From the NCBI RefSeq assembly GCF_000212695.1, contig NC_015514.1, forward strand, positions 3,720,001 through 3,784,000: 64,000 bases of DNA, in the 5' to 3' direction. Of the stretch, positions 1 through 7,779 are shown in pieces. Made by a program: the position numbers and the translations under genes. A model generated the notes under the pieces. That model was not told the DNA's origin and ran no database searches. It saw nothing but the letters and a program-made list of their open reading frames with translations. Origin of the DNA: Cellulomonas fimi ATCC 484 (lineage in GTDB: Bacteria > Actinomycetota > Actinomycetes > Actinomycetales > Cellulomonadaceae). Numbering within the stretch: the stretch's first letter is position 1; the number at the start of each line of letters is the position of its first letter.

Positions 1-626
1 AAGATCCGCACGTGCCCGGCTCCGTCGATGCGCGCGGCCTCGTCGAGCTCGCGCGGCAGGTTCCGCATGAACTGCACCATGAGGAAGACGAAGAACGCCT
101 CGGCGGCGAGGAACTTGCCGACGAGCAGCGGGACGAAGGTGTCCACGAGCTCGAGCCGGGAGAACACGATGTACTGCGGGATGATGACGACGTGGAACGG
201 CAGCAGGAGCGTGCCGATCATGAGCGCGAAGAACGCGTTCCGCCCGGGGAAGTCGATCCGCGCGAACGCGTAGGCGGACACCGAGCAGGACAGCGTGATC
301 CCGACGACGGAGCCGATCGCGAGGATCAGCGAGTTGGTGAAGAACGTCCAGAACGAGACGCCGCCGATGCCGTCGAGCGCCTTGGCGAAGTTCGCGAAGG
401 TCGCCGCGTCGGGGATGAGGCTCACGTTGCCGACGATGTCGCTGCTCGGCTTGAACGACGACGAGAGCATCCACACGGCCGGGTAGAGGATCACGCCGAC
501 GATCGCGAGGACGATCGCGTGGAACCCGAGGCCCTTGAGGCGGTCGCGCGTGCGGTGCTGCTGGCGCAGGCGGGCGCTCTGCTCGGTGGAGACGGGACCG
601 CTGGGGGTCGCGGCGATCGTGGTCAC
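1..626 (-). CDS. Carbohydrate ABC transporter permease (MalG type), 3' end outside the window
   Basis: Inner-membrane subunit of a sugar importer of the CUT1 class. The visible part covers the N-terminus, several hydrophobic helices and the start of the EAA loop (ELDEAARIDGAGHVRI), which docks on the ATPase; the C-terminus lies before base 1. The start is GTG at 626, overlapping the stop of the upstream permease by four bases (GTGA), so the two are translationally coupled. Together with the binding protein at 1681-3000 it forms one importer. No ATPase gene is seen, which is usual for CUT1 systems that share MsiK. The substrate cannot be read from the sequence. Confidence 0.93.
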   Translation of the reverse strand, partial: MTTIAATPSGPVSTEQSARLRQQHRTRDRLKGLGFHAIVLAIVGVILYPAVWMLSSSFKPSSDIVGNVSLIPDAATFANFAKALDGIGGVSFWTFFTNSLILAIGSVVGITLSCSVSAYAFARIDFPGRNAFFALMIGTLLLPFHVVIIPQYIVFSRLELVDTFVPLLVGKFLAAEAFFVFLMVQFMRNLPRELDEAARIDGAGHVRI

Positions 627-1579
627 TTGCCCTCCCCGGAGTAGTGCACCCAGAACTTCGAGCTGCGGAAGAAGATGACGGTGATGACGCCGACGACCAC
701 GACGAGGACCCAGGCCATCGCGGAGGCGTAGCCCATGCGGAAGTCGACGAAGCCGCGCTGGTAGAGGTACAGCGTGTAGAAGAGCGTCGACCGGGCGGGG
801 CCGCCGGTGCCGTTCGAGATGATGAACGCGGACGCGAAGATCTGGAACGCGTGGATGGTCTCGAGCAGCAGGTTGAAGAAGATGACCGGCGAGAGCATCG
901 GCAGCGTGATGTTGCGGAACTTGCGCACCGGGCCGGCGCCGTCGACCGACGCGGCCTCGTAGAGCTCGTTCGGGATCTGCTTGAGGCCCGCGAGGAAGAT
1001 GACCATCGGCGCACCGAACTGCCAGACGGTCAGCAGCACGAGCATCGGCATCGTGCGGTTCGGGTCGCCGACCCAGCCGCCCGCGGGGGCGCCGAAGAGC
1101 TGCTGGATCTGGTCCACGATGCCGTCGTCGATGAACATCGCCTTCCAGACGATGGCGATCGAGACGGACGCGCCGACGAGGGACGGCATGTAGAACGACG
1201 ACCGGTAGAAGCCCTTGCCGCGCCGCCGGGTGTTGAGCAGCATCGCGACCGCGAGCGCCGCGATGAGCTTGATCGGCGTCCCGAACAGCACGTAGGTCGC
1301 GGTGACCTGCCACGCCTTGAGGTAGCTCGGGTCGGAGAACAGGAGCCGGAAGTTCTCGAGGCCGGTGAACTCGGGCGGCGCGAACAGGTTGTAGTTCGTG
1401 AACGCCAGGTAGAGCGACGCGAGCATCGGGCCGGCGGTCAGCAGGAAGAAGCCCAGCAGCCAGGGGGTGAGGAAGGCGTACCCGGCGCGGGTCTCGGCGG
1501 CCTTGCGGCGCTTGCGCGCGCTGCCGGGCGCCGGCGCGGGGGCGGCGGGAGGCGTGGTCACCTCGGCGGTGAGGGTCAC
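623..1579 (-). CDS. Carbohydrate ABC transporter permease (MalF/UgpA type)
   Basis: Integral membrane subunit of the same CUT1 importer, about 318 residues, with a basic cytoplasmic N-terminus (ARKRRKAAETR), six predicted helices starting at YAFLTPWLLGFF, and the EAA motif EAASVDGAGPVRKFRN. GTG at 1579 is chosen because it lies just before the conserved N-terminal helix and leaves 101 bases to the binding-protein gene. The same frame stays open far upstream through the binding-protein gene, but that part is antisense-like noise in a different frame from the true protein. The downstream permease starts inside its stop codon. Confidence 0.93.
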   Translation of the reverse strand: MTLTAEVTTPPAAPAPAPGSARKRRKAAETRAGYAFLTPWLLGFFLLTAGPMLASLYLAFTNYNLFAPPEFTGLENFRLLFSDPSYLKAWQVTATYVLFGTPIKLIAALAVAMLLNTRRRGKGFYRSSFYMPSLVGASVSIAIVWKAMFIDDGIVDQIQQLFGAPAGGWVGDPNRTMPMLVLLTVWQFGAPMVIFLAGLKQIPNELYEAASVDGAGPVRKFRNITLPMLSPVIFFNLLLETIHAFQIFASAFIISNGTGGPARSTLFYTLYLYQRGFVDFRMGYASAMAWVLVVVVGVITVIFFRSSKFWVHYSGEGK

Positions 1580-1638
1580 GGGTCGTTCCGTTCGTCGGTG
1601 AGCGGGTTCCGCTGGCGGTCCGGTGCGGCCGCCGGGTG

Positions 1639-1673
1639 GGCGCCCCGCCCGCGGGGTGGGCGGGCGGGGCGCC
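1639..1673 (-). terminator. Strong GC hairpin between binding-protein gene and permease genes
   Basis: A 14-bp perfect stem (1639-1652 with 1660-1673) and a 7-base loop lie just after the stop of the binding-protein gene and before the permease gene on the same strand. Hairpins in this position commonly protect or partly terminate the message so that binding protein is made in excess over permeases. There is no T-run, so partial termination or mRNA stabilisation are both possible. Confidence 0.7.
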
Positions 1674-1680
1674 GGTCGGC

Positions 1681-3000
1681 TCAGGAGGTCGCGAGCTCCG
1701 CCTCGGCGAACCACTGCGAGGCGAAGTCCTCCTCGGTGATCGTGCCGTAGGCGAGCTCCTCGCCGAGGGTCTTCCACTTGGCCTCGATGGTGCCGAAGCC
1801 CTTGACCGGGATCGGCGTCGACTCGGTCACCTGCTCGGCGACCTCCTCCTCGTACGCGATGACGCGGGCGTCGACGCTGCCCTCCTCGGTGGCGACGGCG
1901 GCGCGCTGCTCCTCGTCGGCCGGGACGCCCTTGGAGGTGCCGAAGATGGTGCCGACCTCGGGGTCCGTGAGGAGGAAGTTGATGAGGGTCGCGGCGGCCT
2001 CGGGGTGCTCGGTGTTCGCGCCGGCGGACAGCAGCATCGACGGCTTGAAGAACAGGTGCTTCTCGCCGGGCTCGACCGACGGGATCTGGGCGAGCTGGAT
2101 GTCCTGCGTGCCCGAGTCGGCGGTGTAGGCGGCGAGGAAGTTGTCCCAGCTCATCTCGGTGGCCGACTCGTTGACCGTGAAGCCGCCCTTGGGCAGCAGC
2201 GACGTGCCGCGGTCGATCGGGTAGACGAGCTTGTCGGCGCGCAGGTCGGCGGTGAGGCCGAGGAACTCGGTGATGTCGTCCTCGTCGAACCCGAACGTGC
2301 CGTCGTCCTCGAAGGGCGTGACGCCCTTCTGCAGCAGCCACTGGATGAAGAACCAGAAGGTGCCGGTGTAGTCGACGGCGCCGAACAGCTGGTAGCCGTC
2401 GGCGGTCGTCGTGCCGGAGGACGAGGCGTCGGCGATGAACTCGTTGTAGTCCTCCCACGTGTAGTCCGCGTCGTCCGGGAACTCGGCGCCGGTCGCGGTG
2501 ATGACGGCGGGGTTCTGGAACATCGCGAACGTGTTGGTGGAGGTGGGGATGCCGATGGTCTTGTCGTCGAGCACGCCGGCCTCGGTGAGCGTCTCGTCGT
2601 ACCCGGACAGGTCGATGGTGCCGTTGTCGACGTACTCGGCGAGGTCGAGCAGCTGGCCGTTCTGGTTGAACTCCCGCAGGTAGGACAGGTCGAACTGCAT
2701 GACGTCGGGGAGCTTGCGGCCCGCGGCCTCGGTCGAGCGCTGCGTCCAGTAGTCGGGGAACGCGGCGAAGCTCGTCTGCACCGTGATGTACGGGTACTTC
2801 TCCTGGAACAGGTCGAGCGCCTGCTGGTACCGGGCCGCGCGGTCGTCGTTGCCCCACCAGGTGAAGTTGATCGTCACCGGGTCGGTCGGGTTGGCGCTGG
2901 GGGCGGCGTCCTCGTCGTCGCCGGAGCCGGAGGCGCAGGCGGTGAGGGTGAGTGCGGTGACCGCGGCCAGCGCGGTGATCTTCCAGAACGGTCGCTTCAT
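1681..3000 (-). CDS. Extracellular sugar-binding lipoprotein of ABC importer
   Basis: Solute-binding protein of the CUT1 importer, 439 residues. It has a lipoprotein signal with lipobox LTAC near residue 21, a Gly/Ser/Asp-rich tether, then a type-1 periplasmic fold beginning PVTINFTWWGNDDRAARYQQ, as in family-1 sugar-binding proteins. ATG at 3000 follows a strong Shine-Dalgarno (AAGGAGG) at good spacing. It is the first gene of the operon with the two permeases. The acidic surface and the WWG motif suit an oligosaccharide ligand, but the identity of that sugar is not visible. Confidence 0.95.
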   Translation of the reverse strand: MKRPFWKITALAAVTALTLTACASGSGDDEDAAPSANPTDPVTINFTWWGNDDRAARYQQALDLFQEKYPYITVQTSFAAFPDYWTQRSTEAAGRKLPDVMQFDLSYLREFNQNGQLLDLAEYVDNGTIDLSGYDETLTEAGVLDDKTIGIPTSTNTFAMFQNPAVITATGAEFPDDADYTWEDYNEFIADASSSGTTTADGYQLFGAVDYTGTFWFFIQWLLQKGVTPFEDDGTFGFDEDDITEFLGLTADLRADKLVYPIDRGTSLLPKGGFTVNESATEMSWDNFLAAYTADSGTQDIQLAQIPSVEPGEKHLFFKPSMLLSAGANTEHPEAAATLINFLLTDPEVGTIFGTSKGVPADEEQRAAVATEEGSVDARVIAYEEEVAEQVTESTPIPVKGFGTIEAKWKTLGEELAYGTITEEDFASQWFAEAELATS

Positions 3001-3028
3001 CGTCAGGAGCCTCCTTGCTCGGATCTGT

Positions 3029-3095
3029 GAAAGCGCATTCCGGACGGTAGGTGAGCCCCGACGGCAGTGTCAACGGTTCACGATGAAACGTTACA
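3029..3095 (-). promoter_or_regulatory. Promoter and two LacI-type operators of the first sugar importer
   Basis: On the minus strand a perfect -35 TTGACA (3073-3068) and a -10 TACCGT (3049-3044) are separated by 18 bases. Imperfect palindromes flank them: GAAAGCGCATTC at 3029-3040, just past the -10, and TGAAACGTTACA at 3084-3095, just upstream of the -35. Both have the CG-centred dyad typical of LacI-family operators. The regulator gene is not beside this operon in the window. Bases 3096-3371 hold no gene that I can support. Confidence 0.7.
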
Positions 3096-3371
3096 AAGCC
3101 GTTGTGGTCCAGGCCACACCACCGGGGCTGCGCACCACGCTACGCGAGGCCCTGACCGCCCGCGCTCCCCGCCTGATGACCTCGACGGCGTCGCGGTGTA
3201 TCGTTTCAAGCGAGTCCTGGCGAGCGCTTACCGCGCCAGCCTGGGACACGCCCGCCGAGGCGCCGTAGCCTCGGTGCACCGCACCGCACCGCCGCGACGC
3301 CACCGCCGCCGCGCACCGCCGCACCACCGACCTCCGTGCAGCCCGACGACGCGCCACCCAGGAGCCCGCAG

Positions 3372-4583
3372 GTGACCGACCGCCAGATCCCGTCCTGGTC
3401 CGAGCTCAAGCCGCTGCTGCGGCCCAAGCCGATCGAGCTCGACCCGACGAGGCGCCGACTCGACGACGCCCTCACGATCACCGACCTGCGCCGCACCGCC
3501 CGGCGCCGCACGCCGCGCTCGGTGTTCGACTACACCGACGGCGCCGCCGAGGCCGAGATCAGCCTGCGCCGCGCCCGGTCCCTGTTCCGGAACATCGAGT
3601 TCCGCCCGTCGATCCTGCACGACGTCTCCGCGGTCGACACCACCACGCGGTTCCTCGGCAGGCCGTCCGCGCAGCCCTTCGGCTTCGCGCCGACCGGGTT
3701 CACGCGGATGATGCACCACGAGGGCGAACGGGCCGTCGTCCGCGTCGCCGAGCGCCGCGACATCCCCTACGCGCTGTCCACGATGGGCACCACGTCCATC
3801 GAGGACGTCGCCGCCGCCGCACCCGACGCGCGCAAGTGGTTCCAGCTCTACGTCTGGAAGGACCGCTCCGCGGGCGAGGACCTCATGGCCCGCGCCAAGG
3901 CCGCCGGGTACGAGGCGCTCATGCTCACCGTCGACGTGCCCGTCGCCGGTGCCCGGCTGCGCGACACCCGCAACGGCTTCGCGATCCCGCCCGCGCTCAC
4001 CGTCAAGACCGTCCTCGACGCCGCGACGCACCCGGCCTGGTGGCTCAACCTCCTCACGACCGAGCCCCTGAGGTTCGCGTCGCTGTCCACGTGGGACGGC
4101 ACCGTCGCCGAGCTGCTCGACAAGCTCTTCGACCCGACCATGACGATCGCCGACCTCGAGTGGCTGCGCGCCTCCTGGGACGGGCCGCTCATCATCAAGG
4201 GCATCCAGACGGTCGACGACGCACGTCGCGTCACCGACGCCGGGGCCGACGCGATCGTCCTGTCCAACCACGGCGGACGGCAGCTCGACCGCGCACCCGT
4301 GCCCGCGCGGCTCCTGCCCGACGTCGTCGAGGCGGTCGGCGACCGCACCGAGGTGTGGGTCGACACCGGCATCCTGTCCGGCGCCGACGTCGTCGCGGCC
4401 CTCGCGCTCGGCGCGCGCGCCACCCTCGTCGGCCGCGCCTACCTCTACGGGCTCATGGCCGGCGGGGAGCGCGGCGTCGACCGGGCCGCCGAGATCCTGT
4501 CCCGCGAGGTGCGGCGCACCATGGCGCTGCTCGGCGTCGCGTCGGTCGACCAGCTCGGCCCGCAGCACGTGCGCCTGCCCTGA
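3372..4583 (+). CDS. FMN-dependent alpha-hydroxy-acid dehydrogenase/oxidase (LldD-like)
   Basis: Oxidises a 2-hydroxy acid (lactate-like) to the 2-oxo acid through FMN in a TIM barrel; cytoplasmic or membrane-associated. Visible family signatures are [13 protein letters not shown] near the N-terminus, the FMN-binding segments PFGFAPTGF and [23 protein letters not shown], the lysine strand LIIKGI, and the active-site SNHGGRQLD, which carries the catalytic His and substrate-binding Arg. The length of 403 residues is normal for L-lactate dehydrogenase-type members. GTG at 3372 is preferred over GTG at 3336 because AGGAG sits about eight bases before it. No lactate permease is adjacent, so the substrate is open. 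Confidence 0.9.
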   Translation: MTDRQIPSWSELKPLLRPKPIELDPTRRRLDDALTITDLRRTARRRTPRSVFDYTDGAAEAEISLRRARSLFRNIEFRPSILHDVSAVDTTTRFLGRPSAQPFGFAPTGFTRMMHHEGERAVVRVAERRDIPYALSTMGTTSIEDVAAAAPDARKWFQLYVWKDRSAGEDLMARAKAAGYEALMLTVDVPVAGARLRDTRNGFAIPPALTVKTVLDAATHPAWWLNLLTTEPLRFASLSTWDGTVAELLDKLFDPTMTIADLEWLRASWDGPLIIKGIQTVDDARRVTDAGADAIVLSNHGGRQLDRAPVPARLLPDVVEAVGDRTEVWVDTGILSGADVVAALALGARATLVGRAYLYGLMAGGERGVDRAAEILSREVRRTMALLGVASVDQLGPQHVRLP

Positions 4584-4704
4584 CGACCCGTCGCCCGCCG
4601 CGCCGGTGAGTCGCGTGCGCGTCCACCGTCCCGCGGCACCACGGCTCGCGTGACACCGCGGTCAGCCAGCACCGCTCCCCCGCCACCGAGGAAGGAGCGT
4701 CCTC

Positions 4705-6015
4705 ACGGGCACCGCCGACCATCCCGGCGGCCCTGCACCCGCACCGGGCTCGTCGGGCCGCCGCGACTCCGTCCTGCGTCTGCACAACTTCCGGCTCCTC
4801 GTCGGCGCCCAGCTGCTGGGTGGCACCGGCATGTGGATGGTCCGCATGTCGACCGACTGGCTCGTCCTCGAGCTCACCGGCAGCTCGGCGGCCGTCGGCG
4901 TGCTCGTCGCGCTGCAGTTCCTGCCGATGCTCGTCGTCGGGCCGTTCGGCGGCCTCCTCGCCGACCGCTACGACAAGCGCCGACTCGTCGAGTCCGCGCA
5001 GGTCGCCAACGCGGTGCTCGCCGCGGGCCTCGCCGTGCTCACGCTCACCGGGGCCGTCGCCGTGTGGCACCTGTACGTCGTCGCCGTCCTGCTCGGCGTC
5101 GTCGCGTCCGTCGACCAGCCGTCCCGCCAGGTTCTCGTCAGCGAGGTCGTCGGCGACCAGGCGCTGCAGCGCGCCGTCAGCACCATGAACGCGGTCGGTC
5201 AGGCCGGCGGGCTCCTCGGCCCCGCCGCCGCGGGGTTCGTCATCGCGCACTGGGGCGAGGGCTGGGCGTTCACCGTCAACGGCGTCGTGGCGCTGTGCGT
5301 CGTCGCGGTCGTCGCCTCGATGCGTGCGCGCGAGATGCAGCCCGCCCCGCGCGTGCCGCGTGCCCGCGGGCAGGTCCGCGAGGGCGTGCGGTACGTGCTC
5401 GACCGGCCGCGCCTCGCCTGGGTCATCGTGCTCGCCGGGCTCATGGGCGCACTCGGCATGAACGGCCCCGTCGTCCTCACCGCGTTCGCGCAGGACGTGT
5501 GGGGCACCGGCGCCGGCGGGTTCGGCCTCTACAACTCGGTGAGCGCGCTCGGGGCGCTCGCCGGCGTCGTCGTCGGAGCACGGTTCCTGCGCCTGCGCGC
5601 CCGGTCCGTCGTCGGGGCGTCCGCCCTGTTCGCCGTCGCCGAGGCCACCGCCGCACTGTCGCCCACGCACGGCGTCTTCCTCGTCATGCTCGCGCTCGTC
5701 GGGGCTGCGACGCTGCTCTTCCTCACGTCCGCCGCGACCCTCGTCCAGCTCACCGCGGGCCCGCGTGTCCGCGGGCGCGTGCTCGCGCTCTACAGCCCGC
5801 TGCTGCTCGGCGGGCACGCGCTGGGCGGGCTGCTGCAGGGGTGGCTCACCGAGCAGCTGGGTGTCCGCGCGGGCCTCGTCGTCACGGGCGCCCTCGCGCT
5901 CCTCGCCACCGCCCTGGTCGCCGTCGCGCTCGCCCAGGTCGGCCGCCTGCGCCCGGCCCTGCGCCGCCACCCCTGGCCGCTGACGATCGTCCCCCGCGCC
6001 CCCGACCCCACCTGA
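4705..6015 (+). CDS. MFS transporter, apparent ACG start
   Basis: Major facilitator protein of the drug/enterobactin exporter type, about 436 residues and 12 predicted helices. The first helix region reads FRLLVGAQLLGGTGMWMVRM, followed by the loop motif GGLLADRYDKRRL. The reading frame is open from base 4654, but no ATG, GTG or TTG lies between there and the in-frame ATG at 4831, which would cut off the first helix. An AAGGAG stands seven bases before an ACG codon at 4705, exactly where a start is expected. Either ACG is a non-canonical start or a C/T change (real or sequencing error) destroyed an ATG. Exported substrate unknown. Confidence 0.85.
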   Translation, partial: TGTADHPGGPAPAPGSSGRRDSVLRLHNFRLLVGAQLLGGTGMWMVRMSTDWLVLELTGSSAAVGVLVALQFLPMLVVGPFGGLLADRYDKRRLVESAQVANAVLAAGLAVLTLTGAVAVWHLYVVAVLLGVVASVDQPSRQVLVSEVVGDQALQRAVSTMNAVGQAGGLLGPAAAGFVIAHWGEGWAFTVNGVVALCVVAVVASMRAREMQPAPRVPRARGQVREGVRYVLDRPRLAWVIVLAGLMGALGMNGPVVLTAFAQDVWGTGAGGFGLYNSVSALGALAGVVVGARFLRLRARSVVGASALFAVAEATAALSPTHGVFLVMLALVGAATLLFLTSAATLVQLTAGPRVRGRVLALYSPLLLGGHALGGLLQGWLTEQLGVRAGLVVTGALALLATALVAVALAQVGRLRPALRRHPWPLTIVPRAPDPT

Positions 6016-6182
6016 CCCCCTGGCTGGAACCGACGAGGCCGGAGTCACGACGTCGGCGGGGCGGCCGGAGGGAGGAGAGGCAGCGGGGGTGGAAGGACGG
6101 GCGTGGACTCGGGGGGTGTGACGTCGGTGACGTCGCGAGGGCGGGTGGAATAGGACCGCAGGTGGGCGGTGCTGGGAGGGGC

Positions 6183-7106
6183 ATGCGTGCGATCACCTAC
6201 TCCCGCTACGGCGGCAGCGACGTCCTCGAGCTCACCGAGCAGCCCACCCCCAAGGTCGGGCCCGACACGGTCCTGGTCCGCGTGCGGGCCGCGTCGGTCA
6301 ACCCGGTCGACTGGAAGGTCCGCCAGGGGTACCTCGACCCGATCATGGACGTGCACTTCCCCGTGGTCCCGGGCTGGGACGTCGCGGGCGTCGTGGAGCG
6401 TGTCGGGCTCGACACGCCCGAGTACCAGGTCGGCGACGAGGTGTTCGGCTACGTGCGCACGGACTGGGTGCACGGCGGGACGTTCGCCGAGTACGTGTCC
6501 GCACCGGTCCGGACGCTCGCCCGCAAGCCCGCGACCCTGTCGTTCGAGGAGGCGGCGGCGGTCCCGCTGGCCGGGCTCACGGCGTACCAGTCGATCCGGC
6601 GCAGCGGCGTGACGGCCGGGCAGACGGTGCTCGTGCACGCGGCGGCCGGCGGGGTCGGCGGGTTCGCGGTGCAGGTCGCCCGCGCGCTCGGGGCACGCGT
6701 CATCGGGACGGCGTCGGAGTCGAACCACGCGTTCCTCCGCGACCTCGGAGCCGAGCCGGTGACGTACGGGGACGGGCTCGTCGAGCGCGTGCGCGCCCTC
6801 GCCCCCGAGGGCGTCGACGTGGTGCTCGACTACGGCAGCCCGGACGCGATCGCGACCGCCCCGTCGCTGCTGCGCGACGGCGGCACGATCGCGTCGATCG
6901 TGGACGCGAAGGCCCGCGACGAGCTGGGCGGCCACTACGTGTGGGTCCGCCCCGACCCCGCCGACCTGGCGGCGCTCGGCGCGCTGATCGACGAGGGCAA
7001 GGTCCGCGTCGAGGTCGCGCAGGTGTTCGACCTGGCCGACGCGGCCGCGGCCCACGACGCGAGCGCGTCGGGCCACGTCCGCGGCAAGGTCGTCGTGCGC
7101 GTCTGA
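6183..7106 (+). CDS. NADP-dependent quinone oxidoreductase-like MDR protein
   Basis: Medium-chain dehydrogenase/reductase of the zinc-free quinone reductase type, 307 residues. The N-terminal GroES-like fold carries VRVRAASVNPVDWKVRQG; the Rossmann nucleotide-binding motif is HAAAGGVGGFAVQVARALG. The catalytic and structural zinc cysteines of alcohol dehydrogenases are absent, supporting a zinc-independent reductase of quinones or enones using NADPH. ATG at 6183 follows GGGAGGG. The preceding 167 bases (6016-6182) hold no supported gene. A 16-bp terminator follows at 7151-7204, so this is probably a single-gene unit. Confidence 0.9.
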   Translation: MRAITYSRYGGSDVLELTEQPTPKVGPDTVLVRVRAASVNPVDWKVRQGYLDPIMDVHFPVVPGWDVAGVVERVGLDTPEYQVGDEVFGYVRTDWVHGGTFAEYVSAPVRTLARKPATLSFEEAAAVPLAGLTAYQSIRRSGVTAGQTVLVHAAAGGVGGFAVQVARALGARVIGTASESNHAFLRDLGAEPVTYGDGLVERVRALAPEGVDVVLDYGSPDAIATAPSLLRDGGTIASIVDAKARDELGGHYVWVRPDPADLAALGALIDEGKVRVEVAQVFDLADAAAAHDASASGHVRGKVVVRV

Positions 7107-7150
7107 CCCCACCGCCCCCGCACGCGCAGCCCCCGCCCCCCGCTGGGCGA

Positions 7151-7204
7151 GGCACGACGCCACGAGACCGCGACAAGCACGGGTCGGCCTCGTGGCGTCG
7201 TGCC
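7151..7204 (+). terminator. Terminator hairpin after the MDR gene
   Basis: A 16-bp perfect stem GGCACGACGCCACGAG (7151-7166) pairs with 7189-7204 around a 22-base loop, starting 45 bases after the MDR stop codon. No T-run follows, as is usual in this genome's hairpins. Confidence 0.65.
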
Positions 7205-7259
7205 GTCCTCGCCGCCGGTCGCCCGGCCGCCCGGCCGCAGGGGGTGCGAGGATGCCGGC

Positions 7260-7616
7260 ATGGCGCCCTACCCCGACGGTCCGACCCTGGCGAGCGACCC
7301 CGAGCTGGCCGAGCAGACCCAGCAGGCGATGCGCCGCGGGACCGAGACGCTGGTCCGCGAGCTCGCAGACCAGGGCGTGACCGGCACCTACCCGTTCGTC
7401 ACCTACTCCCTGTACCCCGTGGTGTTCCTGATCACGCAGAGCGATGCCGAGCGCGACCTGCTCGTCGCACAGGGACTGCCGCGGGACGTCGTGGTGCGGC
7501 ACATGACGCAGGCGGGAGTCCGGCCCGACCTGGCCCAGGCCTCCCGGGTCGGCGCCGAGTCGCAGGAGACCGTCGACCGCGACTGGGGCGGCAACTGGTA
7601 CCAGGCGATGCGCTGA
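7260..7616 (+). CDS. Small hypothetical protein
   Basis: I do not recognise this 118-residue acidic protein. It has no signal peptide or membrane helix and reads as a soluble, mostly helical protein (TQQAMRRGTETLVRELADQG, then a hydrophobic PVVFLITQ strand and an acidic C-terminus ending DWGGNWYQAMR). ATG at 7260 is preferred to the in-frame ATG at 7200 because GAGG lies upstream and the intervening residues are Pro/Arg-rich filler overlapping the previous terminator. It stands alone between terminators. Confidence 0.6.
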   Translation: MAPYPDGPTLASDPELAEQTQQAMRRGTETLVRELADQGVTGTYPFVTYSLYPVVFLITQSDAERDLLVAQGLPRDVVVRHMTQAGVRPDLAQASRVGAESQETVDRDWGGNWYQAMR

Positions 7617-7701
7617 CGCGACGCGCGCGAGCCGGCCTCGGCGGATCGGCGCGCGTGCGGATCGGGCGGGGGACGCGCGCGCCGGTCGGTCGGCGGACGC
7701 G

Positions 7702-7737
7702 CAGGAGGCTGCCCCGCGCGTGCGGGACAGCCTCCTG
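7702..7737 (-). terminator. Terminator of the GH64 gene
   Basis: CAGGAGGCTG (7702-7711) pairs perfectly with CAGCCTCCTG (7728-7737); the GC-rich loop can extend the stem. It lies 42 bases beyond the stop of the minus-strand glucanase gene and may also end the plus-strand small gene. Confidence 0.75.
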
Positions 7738-7779
7738 GTCGGGCCGGGCGACGCGCGTCGGCGCGTCAGCCGGCGAGGG

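Noticed and set aside
623..3073. Apparent 816-residue fusion upstream of the first permease
   Set aside because: Only the last 318 residues are a protein; the upstream part reads the binding-protein gene out of frame and contains no family motifs.
4650..7106. GTG-started 818-codon frame joining the MFS region to the MDR enzyme
   Set aside because: The MFS part is out of frame with the transporter; only the MDR half (from 6183) is real.
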